Shown in pieces: positions 54,282 to 62,466 of a DNA stretch of 64,000 nt. The notes below the pieces were generated by a model. The model was given only the letters and a program-made list of their open reading frames with translations, was not told where the DNA came from and ran no database searches. How positions within the stretch are numbered: the stretch's first letter is position 1; every line of letters starts with the position of its first letter. Source of the DNA: Hyphomonadaceae bacterium UBA7672 (lineage in GTDB: Bacteria; Pseudomonadota; Alphaproteobacteria; Caulobacterales; Hyphomonadaceae); the NCBI GenBank assembly GCA_002483135.1, contig DLHI01000016.1, positions 1 to 64,000 of the forward strand, written 5' to 3'. The position numbers were made by a program, and so were the translations under genes.

Positions 54282-54380
54282 AATCCCGATTTCAGCGCCT
54301 CCCGCTGGGCTCGCTTGCCAAGCCGGGGCGGATGGGTACATGCATCCGGCCAATCCCCTCCGTAACCCGGAAATCGAGCC

Positions 54381-55736
54381 ATGACCGTCAAAGTCCGCTT
54401 TGCGCCTTCGCCCACGGGCAAGCTGCACGTCGGAAACATCCGTACCGCGCTGGTGAACTGGCTCTTTGCCAAAGGCCAGGGCGGCACATTCGTGCTCCGG
54501 ATCGACGACACCGACCTCGAGCGCTCGACCAGGGAGAACGAGGACGGCATCCGGGAGGATCTCGCCTGGCTGGGCCTCACCTGGGACGAGACGTTCAAGC
54601 AGTCCGAAAAGTTCGACCGCTACACCGCCGCCGCCGAACAGCTGAAGGCATCGGGCCACCTCTATCCTTGCTACGAGACCGCCGAAGAGCTCGAGCGCCG
54701 CAAGAAGATCGCGCTCAGCCGCGGCCAACCGCCCGTCTACAACCGCGCCGCACTCGAGCTGACCGACGACCAGCACAAGGCCCTCGAAGCCGAAGGGCGC
54801 CGCCCGCACTGGCGATTCAAGCTGTCCGGCGGCCGCGCCGAATGGGTTGACCTCGTGCGCGGTCAGCAGTCGATCGACACATCATCCGTGTCTGATCCTG
54901 TCCTGATACGCGAGGATGGCTCGTTCCTCTACACCATGCCCTCCGTCGTTGACGACATCGACGCAGAGATCACGCACGTGATCCGCGGCGAGGACCACGT
55001 CACCAATTCCGGCGCGCAGATCGAGATCTTCCTCGCGCTGGGCGGCAAGCCGCCTGAGATGGCGCACATGCCGCTGCTGATCGGCGCGGATGGACAGGGC
55101 CTGTCCAAGCGTCTCGGCTCGCTCTCGGCGCAGGAACTGCGTAACAGCGGCTTCGAGCCGATGGCGATCCTGTCGCTGCTTGCCAAGCTCGGCACGTCCG
55201 ATCCTGTCGAGGCTCGCGACAGCCTGCAGCAGCTCGCGATGGAGTTCTCGTTCTCCAAGATGGGCCGCGCGCCCGCCCGCTTCGACGAGAACGAACTCAA
55301 CGGCCTCAACGCCCACATCGTGCATACGATGGATTTCGCTACCGTCCAGCCGCGCCTGGCGAAACTGGCCTATGGGGACAAGGCGACGCCGGAGTTCTGG
55401 GAGACCGTGCGCAAGAACCTCGTCACCGTACCGGATGCAGCCCTGTGGCTTGCGGTTGTCTATGGCGGCGGCCTGACGGGCCCCGATCTCAATGACGAGG
55501 ACAAGGCCTTCATCGGCGAGGCGGCGAAGCTTTTTCCCGCCGGCGAGGTTACGCTGGACACCTGGAAGACATGGTCTGAAGCCGTGAAGGCGAAGACAGG
55601 CCGGAAGGGCAAGCAGCTGTTCCAGCCTCTCCGCCGCGTTCTCACCGACCAGGAGCACGGCCCCGAGATGGATCGCATGCTGATGCTCATCGGCGGCGAC
55701 AAGGCGCGCGACCGCCTGATCCAGGCTGCCCCGTAG
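54381..55736 (+). CDS. gltX: glutamyl-tRNA synthetase
   Basis: Charges tRNA-Glu and, if non-discriminating, tRNA-Gln. The 451-residue class I enzyme has FAPSPTGKLHVGNIR (HIGH motif) at 7-21, RIDDTDLERS near 40-49, and the KMSKS-like LSKRLGS near 239. Many alphaproteobacteria carry two GltX paralogues; this shorter form matches one of them, and a second copy may exist outside the window. It ends before a strong bidirectional hairpin at 55749-55774. Confidence 0.95.
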   Translation: MTVKVRFAPSPTGKLHVGNIRTALVNWLFAKGQGGTFVLRIDDTDLERSTRENEDGIREDLAWLGLTWDETFKQSEKFDRYTAAAEQLKASGHLYPCYETAEELERRKKIALSRGQPPVYNRAALELTDDQHKALEAEGRRPHWRFKLSGGRAEWVDLVRGQQSIDTSSVSDPVLIREDGSFLYTMPSVVDDIDAEITHVIRGEDHVTNSGAQIEIFLALGGKPPEMAHMPLLIGADGQGLSKRLGSLSAQELRNSGFEPMAILSLLAKLGTSDPVEARDSLQQLAMEFSFSKMGRAPARFDENELNGLNAHIVHTMDFATVQPRLAKLAYGDKATPEFWETVRKNLVTVPDAALWLAVVYGGGLTGPDLNDEDKAFIGEAAKLFPAGEVTLDTWKTWSEAVKAKTGRKGKQLFQPLRRVLTDQEHGPEMDRMLMLIGGDKARDRLIQAAP

Positions 55737-55748
55737 CCGCACAAACGA

Positions 55749-55774
55749 AACAGGAGCGCCTTGGCGCTCCTGTT
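55749..55774. terminator. bidirectional terminator after gltX
   Basis: A 12-base stem (AACAGGAGCGCC with GGCGCTCCTGTT) lies between the convergent gltX and Gfo/Idh genes. The top of the stem opens to a CTTG loop. Short T- and A-rich flanks allow it to act in both directions. Confidence 0.8.
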
Positions 55775-55800
55775 CGTAAGTTTCGAATTCGAGAAGTAGC

Positions 55801-56781
55801 CTAAGCCGCGACCGTAACCGGCATCGCGCAGCCTTCGACCATTTCGGCCATGGCAGCGGCGCGGGCGCCGACGCCGCCAGTGATCACCGGAGCCGCACGG
55901 CCCTGGATCGCGGCGAGGAACGCTTCGTCCGCCGCCTTGAGCGGGTCCGGCAGGATCGCCGAGACGTCAGCAACGATATTGAACGAGGTGGTATTCTTCA
56001 CCGTGCGCGTCAGGAAGTCGATCTCGACTGTGCCCGAGGCGTATTCAATCTTCATCCAGCGCTCACGCTTCTCGGCGCAGCGCGAAGCCGTCAGCTTGGC
56101 GTGGCCGTTGACGCCGAACATCAGTTCGGCCGAGGCATGGTCAAGCAGGCGCGTGTGTGCCGAGCGGCCCACACCATCGACCCCGCGGACATCGCCGCCG
56201 AACAGTTCAGCCGTAAGATCGAGATCGTGGATCATGAGGTCGAACACAACGCTGACATCCTCGCAGCGGCCTTCGGGCGAGGCCGGGCCCATGCGGACAG
56301 CTTCAACGCGCTTGGGACGCTCGCCCGTGGCGAACAGGCCCATTGCTTCGAACACCAGGCGCTCCTGATGGCCTACGGAAAGAACGAGGTCGCGGTCCAG
56401 CGCCAGCTTGGCGAGCGCGCGGGCTTCCGTACCGGTCAGCGCCAGAGGCTTTTCGACGAGAGCGTGCTTGCCGGCTTCGAGCGCCTTGCGGGTCAGCGTA
56501 GCATGCGAGGAGGCGGGCGTAGCGATGACGAGCGCGTCGCACGCATCGGCGATCGCTTCGAACGAGGAGAACACTTCGCCCTTGCCGACCTTGGCGATCA
56601 GCTTGCCCGCGTTCTCGGTGTTGAGATCAAACACGCCAACGAATTCAGCGTCGAAGCTGGCCGCGAATTTCTGGGCATGATAGCCGCCGAACACACCCGC
56701 GCCGATGACACCGACGCGGACGCGTCCCTGGTGGCTGCCGATGACGGTGGCCGTTCTGGCCGAGGATTCGATACGCTTCAC
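55801..56781 (-). CDS. Gfo/Idh/MocA-family oxidoreductase
   Basis: A 326-residue NAD(P)-dependent dehydrogenase. The Rossmann motif VGVIGAGVFGGYHAQKF is near 23-39, DALVIATPASSHATLTRKALEAGKH-type sequence follows near 83, and the family signature EKPLAL with the catalytic lysine is near 112. The C-terminal alpha/beta domain includes DLMIHDLDL. Family members oxidise or reduce sugars, inositols or sugar nucleotides; the substrate is not indicated by neighbours. The GTG at 56781 has AGAGG nine bases upstream; the longer frame to 56994 starts in non-coding DNA. Confidence 0.87.
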   Translation of the reverse strand: MKRIESSARTATVIGSHQGRVRVGVIGAGVFGGYHAQKFAASFDAEFVGVFDLNTENAGKLIAKVGKGEVFSSFEAIADACDALVIATPASSHATLTRKALEAGKHALVEKPLALTGTEARALAKLALDRDLVLSVGHQERLVFEAMGLFATGERPKRVEAVRMGPASPEGRCEDVSVVFDLMIHDLDLTAELFGGDVRGVDGVGRSAHTRLLDHASAELMFGVNGHAKLTASRCAEKRERWMKIEYASGTVEIDFLTRTVKNTTSFNIVADVSAILPDPLKAADEAFLAAIQGRAAPVITGGVGARAAAMAEMVEGCAMPVTVAA

Positions 56782-57301
56782 TGAACACACCCTCTGACGC
56801 GCCTTGCGGCGTGAGCTGAGCAGATACGCGAACAACGCGGCTGCACAATGAGCGTGGGCATCAAGGTTGGTTACAGTATCTTTCAATCTGTATTTGGTTG
56901 TTTTTATTACGAAATACCCGCAACAGCCCCGATTGCGTCGCCGCGACAATTTCAACCCGTGTGATGTGATCAGTAACACTCCGTGAGGGTGCATCGGACG
57001 CTCCCGAAACGAGCGGAATCGAGCATGGGCGGCCCGGCGCAGGTTTAGCTGGATTTACGAAGCCCAAATCAGTAACCAGCATGCTTCGCTGTGGTTTGGC
57101 CGGGGGCGCACCCTTCCTGCCCCACGGCATGGAGGAATGAACGCCAGCATGATCGCTATTTCCGGCTAGCCTCCTATATTGGCAGGGGCGCCCCGTGCCC
57201 CGCCGCTACTTCCCCGTCTCAACCCCCTGCCGCGCTGAACGCGGCCCCATGTCAGCCTCCGGTCGCGCTTGCGCGGCCTCACCTTGAAAGAAGACCCGCC
57301 T
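56782..57301. other. divergent intergenic stretch
   Basis: About 520 bases between the Gfo/Idh gene and the gene at 57302. An AT-rich patch near 56875-56925 (tgtatttggttgttttta) probably holds a promoter for the Gfo/Idh gene. No convincing gene, RNA or repeat is visible; the short open frames lack ribosome sites. Confidence 0.5.
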
Positions 57302-58207
57302 ATGGCCCGCCTGTTCGACAGCTATGTGATGGTGGACTGGAGCGCTGCCTCCAAGCCTGCCACTGGCGCCGACTCCATCTGGATCGGCGCGATGACGCCG
57401 GACTCGCGCCTGAAGCTGGCTTTCAAGGCGTCGAATCCGCCCACGCGCGCCAAAGCCATCGAAGAGCTCAATGAGTTGCTGTCGCGCTGCCTGAAGCGCG
57501 GCGACCGCGTGCTCATGGGGGTGGACTTCCCGCTCGGCTTCCCGGCCGGGACGTCGGCCGCCTTGAAGCTGAAGGGCGAGCCCTGGCAGGGCATCCGCGA
57601 GTTCCTTCTGAAGGAGATGAAGGACAAGCCCGACAACACGAACAATCGCTTTGCGCTTGCCGCGATGATGAACCGCCGCATCTCGGATGGCCCCTTCCCG
57701 TTCTGGGGCTGCTCGAAGAAAGACGAGCTCGCGACGCTGTCGATCAAGAAGACGCGCGAGCACGGCCCGAAGGACATCGGCGAATTCCGCATCGTCGAGA
57801 ACGCGGCGATGGACGCGAAGAAGGCCCGGCCACAGCCGGTCTGGAAGATCGCTTATGCCGGCGCCATCGGCGGCCAAACGATGACAGGCATCCCGGCCAT
57901 GGAGCGCCTGCGCGAAAAGATTCCGTCACTGAAGATCTGGCCGTTCGACCTGCCGCTGGCGAAGCTCGACAACGAGACGCTTGGCGATGCGCGCGTCGTG
58001 GTGGCCGAGGTGCTGACGACGCTCAACTCGACCAGCCAGCAGGCCAGCGAAATTCGGGACGAGGCACAGGTTCGCACGTTGTGCGAGGCCCTAGCGGAAC
58101 GTGACGCTAGCGGAAAGCTGGGCTCGCTTTTTGCGGGCGAGGCGAAGCTGTCGGACGCGCAGAAAGCGAAAGTGACGTCAGAGGAAGGTTGGATTCTGGG
58201 GATTTAA
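57302..58207 (+). CDS. conserved hypothetical protein, possible RNase H-like fold
   Basis: A 301-residue cytoplasmic protein. It begins with a strand ending in MVDWSAA near residues 9-15, followed by GADSIWIGAM, then LMGVDFPLGFPAG near 68-80, NTNNRFALAAMMNRR, PFPFWGCSKKDE, a VWKIAYAGAIGGQTMTGIPAMERL stretch and a last IWPFDLPL. The spaced aspartates (VDW and VDFP) are in the layout of RNase H-like nucleases such as DUF429 proteins. Homologues occur in many alphaproteobacteria under inconsistent names, so I assign no function. It is followed by the HU gene 99 bases on. Confidence 0.65.
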   Translation: MARLFDSYVMVDWSAASKPATGADSIWIGAMTPDSRLKLAFKASNPPTRAKAIEELNELLSRCLKRGDRVLMGVDFPLGFPAGTSAALKLKGEPWQGIREFLLKEMKDKPDNTNNRFALAAMMNRRISDGPFPFWGCSKKDELATLSIKKTREHGPKDIGEFRIVENAAMDAKKARPQPVWKIAYAGAIGGQTMTGIPAMERLREKIPSLKIWPFDLPLAKLDNETLGDARVVVAEVLTTLNSTSQQASEIRDEAQVRTLCEALAERDASGKLGSLFAGEAKLSDAQKAKVTSEEGWILGI

Positions 58208-58306
58208 TCGCCCCGTTCCCTCAACGTCAGTATTGAAGAATCGTGACAGCATGAGCCTGATCACTCCCTAGAAGGCGTTCAACGCCTCGGCACGGGAGGG
58301 CCAGCC

Positions 58307-58576
58307 ATGAACAAGTCCGACCTCATCAAGTCCATCGCGGATTCGACCGGCGTGAAACAGGCGGAAGCCACACGCCTCGTCGATGCCGTGTTCGACACCA
58401 TCACCGGCGCGTTGCGACGGCAGGAGACAGTGACGATCTCTGGCTTCGGCAGCTTCGTTGCAAAGACGCGCGTGGCGCGCGACGGTCGCAACCCGGCGAC
58501 CGGCGCGACGATCAAGATTCCAGCACGCACTGCGGTGACCTTCAAGGCCGCGCAGGCGATGAAGGATTTGAAGTAG
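58307..58576 (+). CDS. HU-family DNA-binding protein
   Basis: An 89-residue histone-like nucleoid protein. MNKSDLIKSIADSTGVKQAEATR forms the two N-terminal helices, the beta saddle has VTISGFGSFVAKTRVARDGRNPATG with the RNPxTG DNA-intercalating arm tip, and IPARTAVTFKAAQAMKDL ends the protein. It bends and compacts DNA without strong sequence preference. GGGAGGGCC lies before the ATG. As a single-gene unit of normal length it is expected to be fully functional. Confidence 0.95.
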   Translation: MNKSDLIKSIADSTGVKQAEATRLVDAVFDTITGALRRQETVTISGFGSFVAKTRVARDGRNPATGATIKIPARTAVTFKAAQAMKDLK

Positions 58577-58594
58577 GCGCCGCCTTCTCTGCCT

Positions 58595-59251
58595 CTATTG
58601 CGATTGTGAGCCAGACTTTCGCGAGCACGCCATATCCCGGCGCGCGCCAAAGTTCTCCAGCTCCCACCTCGTCTCGCTTGGACGTCCGGCCGCGAGCAAT
58701 GCTCGACACAGGCTGAGACGCGCTGTTGCAGCAAGGTCGTCAGCTAAGCGATTGCTTGCCAGGGCGGTTCGCAACAGGTCGATGGCGCGCTGATGCTCGC
58801 CCATGGCGAGGAAGGACTCCGCGATCGGAACCATTGCGTGGAACACCGGAATGCGGCCCGAGCCGGCAATCGCAGCATCCTGCTCCAGACTGCCTCGGCG
58901 ATCTTGAGCAGCCTCCTTCTGGGCCAATTCCCACATTCGGACGTTAGGCGGCTCGGCAAGGAGTGGATCTTTGGCCGCCGCGAGCAAGGCCAGCACTGCT
59001 TCGGCTTCTATGGATAGCCCAAGGCTCAGAGCTCTCTTCGCCAACTCCAACTGCTCTTGCGGCGTCAACCGGACATCGGCTCCAGCCAACGTCCGCAGCA
59101 AGTCAAGTTCGCCGCGCACGAGGTCAAAGCCTGATATGGAGCGAGCAGACTCAATCAGCGCCCGGCGATCAGCCTCCGCGACAGGCGCCTCCTGTCCCCA
59201 CGCCGTTGGCGCCGTGAACAGCAGGCACAGAATGGATGCCAGTCGCAGCAT
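58595..59251 (-). CDS. secreted hypothetical protein with TPR-like helices
   Basis: A 218-residue protein beginning at ATG 59251 (GGGGAA upstream). It has a signal peptide LRLASILCLLFTAPTAWG, so it is periplasmic. The mature part is helical with repeated A/L-rich pairs (LELAKRALSLGLSIEAEAVL and IAESFLAMGEHQRAIDLLRTAL), in the manner of tetratricopeptide repeats. It probably mediates protein contacts. No family or partner can be named. It converges on HU and lies downstream of the MATE gene on the same strand with an 82-base gap. Confidence 0.65.
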   Translation of the reverse strand: MLRLASILCLLFTAPTAWGQEAPVAEADRRALIESARSISGFDLVRGELDLLRTLAGADVRLTPQEQLELAKRALSLGLSIEAEAVLALLAAAKDPLLAEPPNVRMWELAQKEAAQDRRGSLEQDAAIAGSGRIPVFHAMVPIAESFLAMGEHQRAIDLLRTALASNRLADDLAATARLSLCRALLAAGRPSETRWELENFGARRDMACSRKSGSQSQ

Positions 59252-59333
59252 GCGCGTTCCCCAACTCGCGTTCTGTGCAGATTGAGCATCAGAACGCGGG
59301 CGAGGCAACACGGACAGGGACGTCGGCCGACCT

Positions 59334-60752
59334 CTAGTGCCCGCCCACGTCTACCTTTACGCCCGCTGCAATGCGCGCTGCGACGCTCCGACTCTTGATC
59401 TCCAGCGCCAGCACCTGCCCCACACCCGCCGCGATGGACGCGATGCTGATACCGATGAAAACGCCCCACACGCCAAGGTTCATGCCGCCCGGCACGCGGT
59501 CCGGCCCGAAGGCCATCCACACGCACAGCGGCAGCATCACGAAGATATAGCTGCCCACATGGATGCTCGTCGGCAACCACACCACGCCCTGCGCCCGCTG
59601 TCCCATCGCGCCCACAACCTGCAGGCCGTCGAACAGCGTAACGAATGCTGCAAACGCCAGCATCAGCGCCAGCGTCGGCATCAGCAGCGCGGGATCGTCG
59701 ACCCCGCCCACGTCCGCCTCGGGCCCACTCAACAACCACACCGCAAGCGGGTCGCGCACCAGCACCAGCATTGCCGCCAGCACCAGACCAACCACAATCG
59801 ACGCCACGATGCCAAGTCGCGCTGCTTCACGTACGCCGGTCGCATTCTTGCGACCGAAACGCTCGGCAACGCGCACGCTCGTCGCCGTGCCCATGCCCAT
59901 GTAGATCATGAAGATCACGCCCATCATCTGCACGGCGAGGCCGTAGATCGTGCCTGCCTCGATGGAGACGAGGGTCGCGATCACGAACGTCATGTTGAAC
60001 GCGCCCCATTCAGCTGCGTTCGCAACGCCCGTGCCGACGCCCACCTTGTTCTGCCGGATGAATTCGCCAGCAGGCCCCTTGGGCGACGGCTTGTAGGCCG
60101 GCGTCACGAACGCGATGATCACGACGAAGCAGAGCATCATGAACACGCGCGATCCCGTCGTCGCCCACGCCACGCCCGCCGCGCCGTATTGCGGCACCAG
60201 CACGAGATCGAGCACTAGGTTCAGCACCACCGCCGTCATCGAAACGGCGGTGACAAGATTGGGCTTGCGCAACGCCTCGAGATACATCGAGCACGCCATG
60301 CCAAGCATGTGCCCCACCGTGCCGAGCGCAAGGATCTTTGTGGTATCGGTGATAGGCCCCACCAGGTCGTCTGTGAAACCGAACGCACGCACGAGAGGTT
60401 CTGCGATCATGAACACCAGCAGCGTGGCCAGCACGCCATAAAGTGTACCCACCCACAGGCCGCGCCGCAGTATACGTCCCGTCTCATCTGCCTTGCCCGA
60501 TCCGCTGAGTTCGGCCGATAGAACCGAAACGCCCAGCATCAGCCCCATACCGAAGCCCATGGTGACGCCGCTCGGCAGCCATCCGTTCAGCACAAGCGGC
60601 AGCTGCCCCGGCGCGTGCTGCGCGAGAACGATGGCGTCGGTCAGACCCATCAGCATGAACGAGGCGCGCGACATCGCCACCGGCACGGCAAGGCGCGTCA
60701 GGTCGAGAATTTCCTTGGGGCTGGCCCAGGCCGGCAAGCGGGCGGTCGTCAT
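59334..60752 (-). CDS. MATE-family efflux transporter
   Basis: A 472-residue inner-membrane transporter with about twelve helices in two homologous halves. MATE proteins export cationic drugs, dyes or metabolites in exchange for sodium or protons. The first half opens with LTRLAVPVAMSRASFMLMGLTDAIVLAQ and contains GWLPSGVTMGFGMGLM. The second half starts near residue 240 and includes AAEWGAFNMTFVIATLVS. GGGAGAAGA lies before ATG 60752. The substrate cannot be inferred. Confidence 0.9.
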   Translation of the reverse strand: MTTARLPAWASPKEILDLTRLAVPVAMSRASFMLMGLTDAIVLAQHAPGQLPLVLNGWLPSGVTMGFGMGLMLGVSVLSAELSGSGKADETGRILRRGLWVGTLYGVLATLLVFMIAEPLVRAFGFTDDLVGPITDTTKILALGTVGHMLGMACSMYLEALRKPNLVTAVSMTAVVLNLVLDLVLVPQYGAAGVAWATTGSRVFMMLCFVVIIAFVTPAYKPSPKGPAGEFIRQNKVGVGTGVANAAEWGAFNMTFVIATLVSIEAGTIYGLAVQMMGVIFMIYMGMGTATSVRVAERFGRKNATGVREAARLGIVASIVVGLVLAAMLVLVRDPLAVWLLSGPEADVGGVDDPALLMPTLALMLAFAAFVTLFDGLQVVGAMGQRAQGVVWLPTSIHVGSYIFVMLPLCVWMAFGPDRVPGGMNLGVWGVFIGISIASIAAGVGQVLALEIKSRSVAARIAAGVKVDVGGH

Positions 60753-60838
60753 GCAGTCTTCTCCCGGCACACTCTTGCGGCGCACCTTCTGGAACATGGT
60801 GGATCAGGGGATGCCCCAGGTGGCGGGGCGGGCGGTCG

Positions 60839-60898
60839 CTAGCGGTCGCGAACGACGCAGACCGGGCTGGCGGCGGTGGGAAGTACGACTGAGTTCAT
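60839..60898 (-). CDS. possible 19-codon leader peptide upstream of the MATE gene
   Basis: An ATG at 60898 preceded by AAGGGGAG (four bases away) opens a 19-codon frame that stops at 60839. The peptide would read MNSVVLPTAASPVCVVRDR. It lies 86 bases before the MATE gene on the same strand. The ribosome site is good, but no attenuator structure is evident, so this is only a candidate. Confidence 0.25.
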   Translation of the reverse strand: MNSVVLPTAASPVCVVRDR

Positions 60899-61025
60899 GC
60901 GTCTCCCCTTCTCTTCAGGACCAGCGGGTGCAGGCTTGTCCACGATCTCATCCAATCTGGCAAGCCCGCCCACGTCGGCTCAATACGATGTGATTGCGAT
61001 GGGAGAGGCGCGCGTCGCGACGTCA

Positions 61026-61058
61026 GCGTCAGCGTTGCGTCAGCGTTGCGTCAACGTC
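61026..61058. repeat. short tandem repeat at a lipoprotein gene end
   Basis: Two perfect copies of an 11-base unit (gcgtcagcgtt) are followed by a partial third that runs into the stop codon and last codons of the lipoprotein gene at 61051. It is probably a product of slippage. Confidence 0.6.
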
Positions 61059-61521
61059 TGCAGCTAGTGACCACGCCCTCGTCGTCAGTCGAGGTAAAGG
61101 TGTCGGCGGTGAACACAGCGGTCGATGTCGACGTCTGGTTCACCACGGACTCGTTCACCATCGGTTGAATCATCGTGGGGATCATGGCCGGCGGTGCTAC
61201 CTGCCCACCCATCTTGGCGCTCTTCACGGTCAGGGCGGTAATCGTTTCCTTCAACCTTCCGTCCGGCAGGAATTCCCAGGTCGCTTCAATGTCGCCCGTG
61301 ATCGAGGCCTTCATGCCCTGCACATCGGAATCCATCTGCGCCTGCCCCTTCACAGCGCCATCGGCCATGTAGTCGAACACCCCCGCAACAGCCATTCCCT
61401 CGGCTGACGTGGTGCAATTCCACTTTCCGAGAATCTGAGCCGCCGGAGACACGTCAGGCGTTGACGCGCAGGCCGCAAGACAGAGCGCCATCACCGAGCC
61501 AGACAGAGTGCGAATCATCAT
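61051..61521 (-). CDS. hypothetical lipoprotein
   Basis: A 156-residue lipoprotein with signal MMIRTLSGSVMALCLAAC; lipobox LAAC and Cys18 anchor it in the envelope. The mature domain starts with AAQILGKWNC and continues as a beta-rich body (GVFDYMADGAVKGQAQM, WEFLPDGRLKETIT), resembling small lipocalin-like or DUF-type stress lipoproteins. The C-terminal cysteine (SCRR) may bond with that in KWNC. The function is unknown. It lies downstream of two other small lipoprotein genes on the same strand with a 79-base gap, so it may belong to their transcript. Confidence 0.7.
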   Translation of the reverse strand: MMIRTLSGSVMALCLAACASTPDVSPAAQILGKWNCTTSAEGMAVAGVFDYMADGAVKGQAQMDSDVQGMKASITGDIEATWEFLPDGRLKETITALTVKSAKMGGQVAPPAMIPTMIQPMVNESVVNQTSTSTAVFTADTFTSTDDEGVVTSCRR

Positions 61522-61600
61522 GACGCTCCGGCGTTTGTTCCAAACCTGACGCCAGACCTACGCGCCGCCTGGGCTCAAGTCCACAACCAGCGCCAGCGCG

Positions 61601-61960
61601 TTACGGACACTTCACGCGCGGAACCACAGGCAGGCCGTTCACCACGCTGAGCACACCATCTCCCAGCTCCAGGCGCACTGACCCGTCCCATTCCGTGCCT
61701 GGGCCGGTGTAATGTCCGGATATGCGCGCAGCGTTATCGCCGTCTGGCGCAACGCCAGTGACGGCAAGCCTGCTGTCCGGGAACCTGATCTCGGCCGGCG
61801 CAACGCTGACGGCCAGCTCCCCACCGCCCACCTCGCAATCCGCGAGATTCGTAGCCCACAGACCGGTGAACCGGTCCGGTACTTCAGACAGCGTTGCAGC
61901 CGGCGGCTCCTCGCAGGCCGCGAGCGACAGCAATGACAGTGCAATCAGGCATCGACGCAT
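61601..61960 (-). CDS. small lipoprotein, paralogue of the next
   Basis: A 119-residue lipoprotein with signal MRRCLIALSLLSLAAC; lipobox LAAC. The mature part contains RFTGLWATNLADC and ends in LSVVNGLPVVPRVKC. It shares the framework F-x-G-x-W-A...C...L-x-VV...P...V-(K/R)-C with the neighbouring gene at 61986-62462, suggesting an old duplication with a conserved disulfide. No ribosome site is clear at ATG 61960, but no better start keeps the signal peptide intact. The function is unknown. Confidence 0.68.
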   Translation of the reverse strand: MRRCLIALSLLSLAACEEPPAATLSEVPDRFTGLWATNLADCEVGGGELAVSVAPAEIRFPDSRLAVTGVAPDGDNAARISGHYTGPGTEWDGSVRLELGDGVLSVVNGLPVVPRVKCP

Positions 61961-61985
61961 GCGGCATGCTATCAGATTGCGACGA

Positions 61986-62462
61986 TCAGCGACAGCGCAC
62001 CAATTCCGGCGGCAATGCCGGGCCGCTTGCCTGCCCCAGCACAACGACAAGCAACCTCGCGCCATCGACCGACAGCTTCATGCTCGCCCGCCCACGTGAT
62101 GACTGTCCATCGAAGCTGAACACCCCGTTCGCGATCACGTCGATGATCTCGCCGCCTGCCTCGTTCACTTCGATGTCGTCAATCTCGGCGGACAGTGCAG
62201 GCGATGCGATCGTGTTCGCACCAATCACGAATGCGTCTTCCCCCGCACACGCGGCATCCTGCGACGCCCAACGCCCCTGAAAGGTTGCGGGCATTTCCGC
62301 ACGAAAATAGTTGGCGACGGGGCCACGCGCCTCGGGATAGGCGGCCGGACGGACACCCTGTTCTGCGGGCGGCGCCAGCTCGGGCTCGGGCTGATCGCTA
62401 CTCACGCCCGGCTGGCACGCCGCCACCCCGATGAGCGCAAGACCCACGACCCAGAGCTTCAT
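61986..62462 (-). CDS. small lipoprotein behind the DAHP synthase gene
   Basis: A 158-residue lipoprotein with signal MKLWVVGLALIGVAAC; lipobox VAAC and Cys16, followed by a Glu/Pro-rich linker. The C-terminal domain opens with TFQGRWASQDAAC and ends LLVVVLGQASGPALPPELVRC, matching the pattern of the smaller lipoprotein 25 bases downstream. It starts four bases after the DAHP synthase stop, so it is probably translated from the same transcript. The role is unknown; the link with aromatic synthesis may be only positional. Confidence 0.7.
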   Translation of the reverse strand: MKLWVVGLALIGVAACQPGVSSDQPEPELAPPAEQGVRPAAYPEARGPVANYFRAEMPATFQGRWASQDAACAGEDAFVIGANTIASPALSAEIDDIEVNEAGGEIIDVIANGVFSFDGQSSRGRASMKLSVDGARLLVVVLGQASGPALPPELVRCR

Positions 62463-62466
62463 GCGC

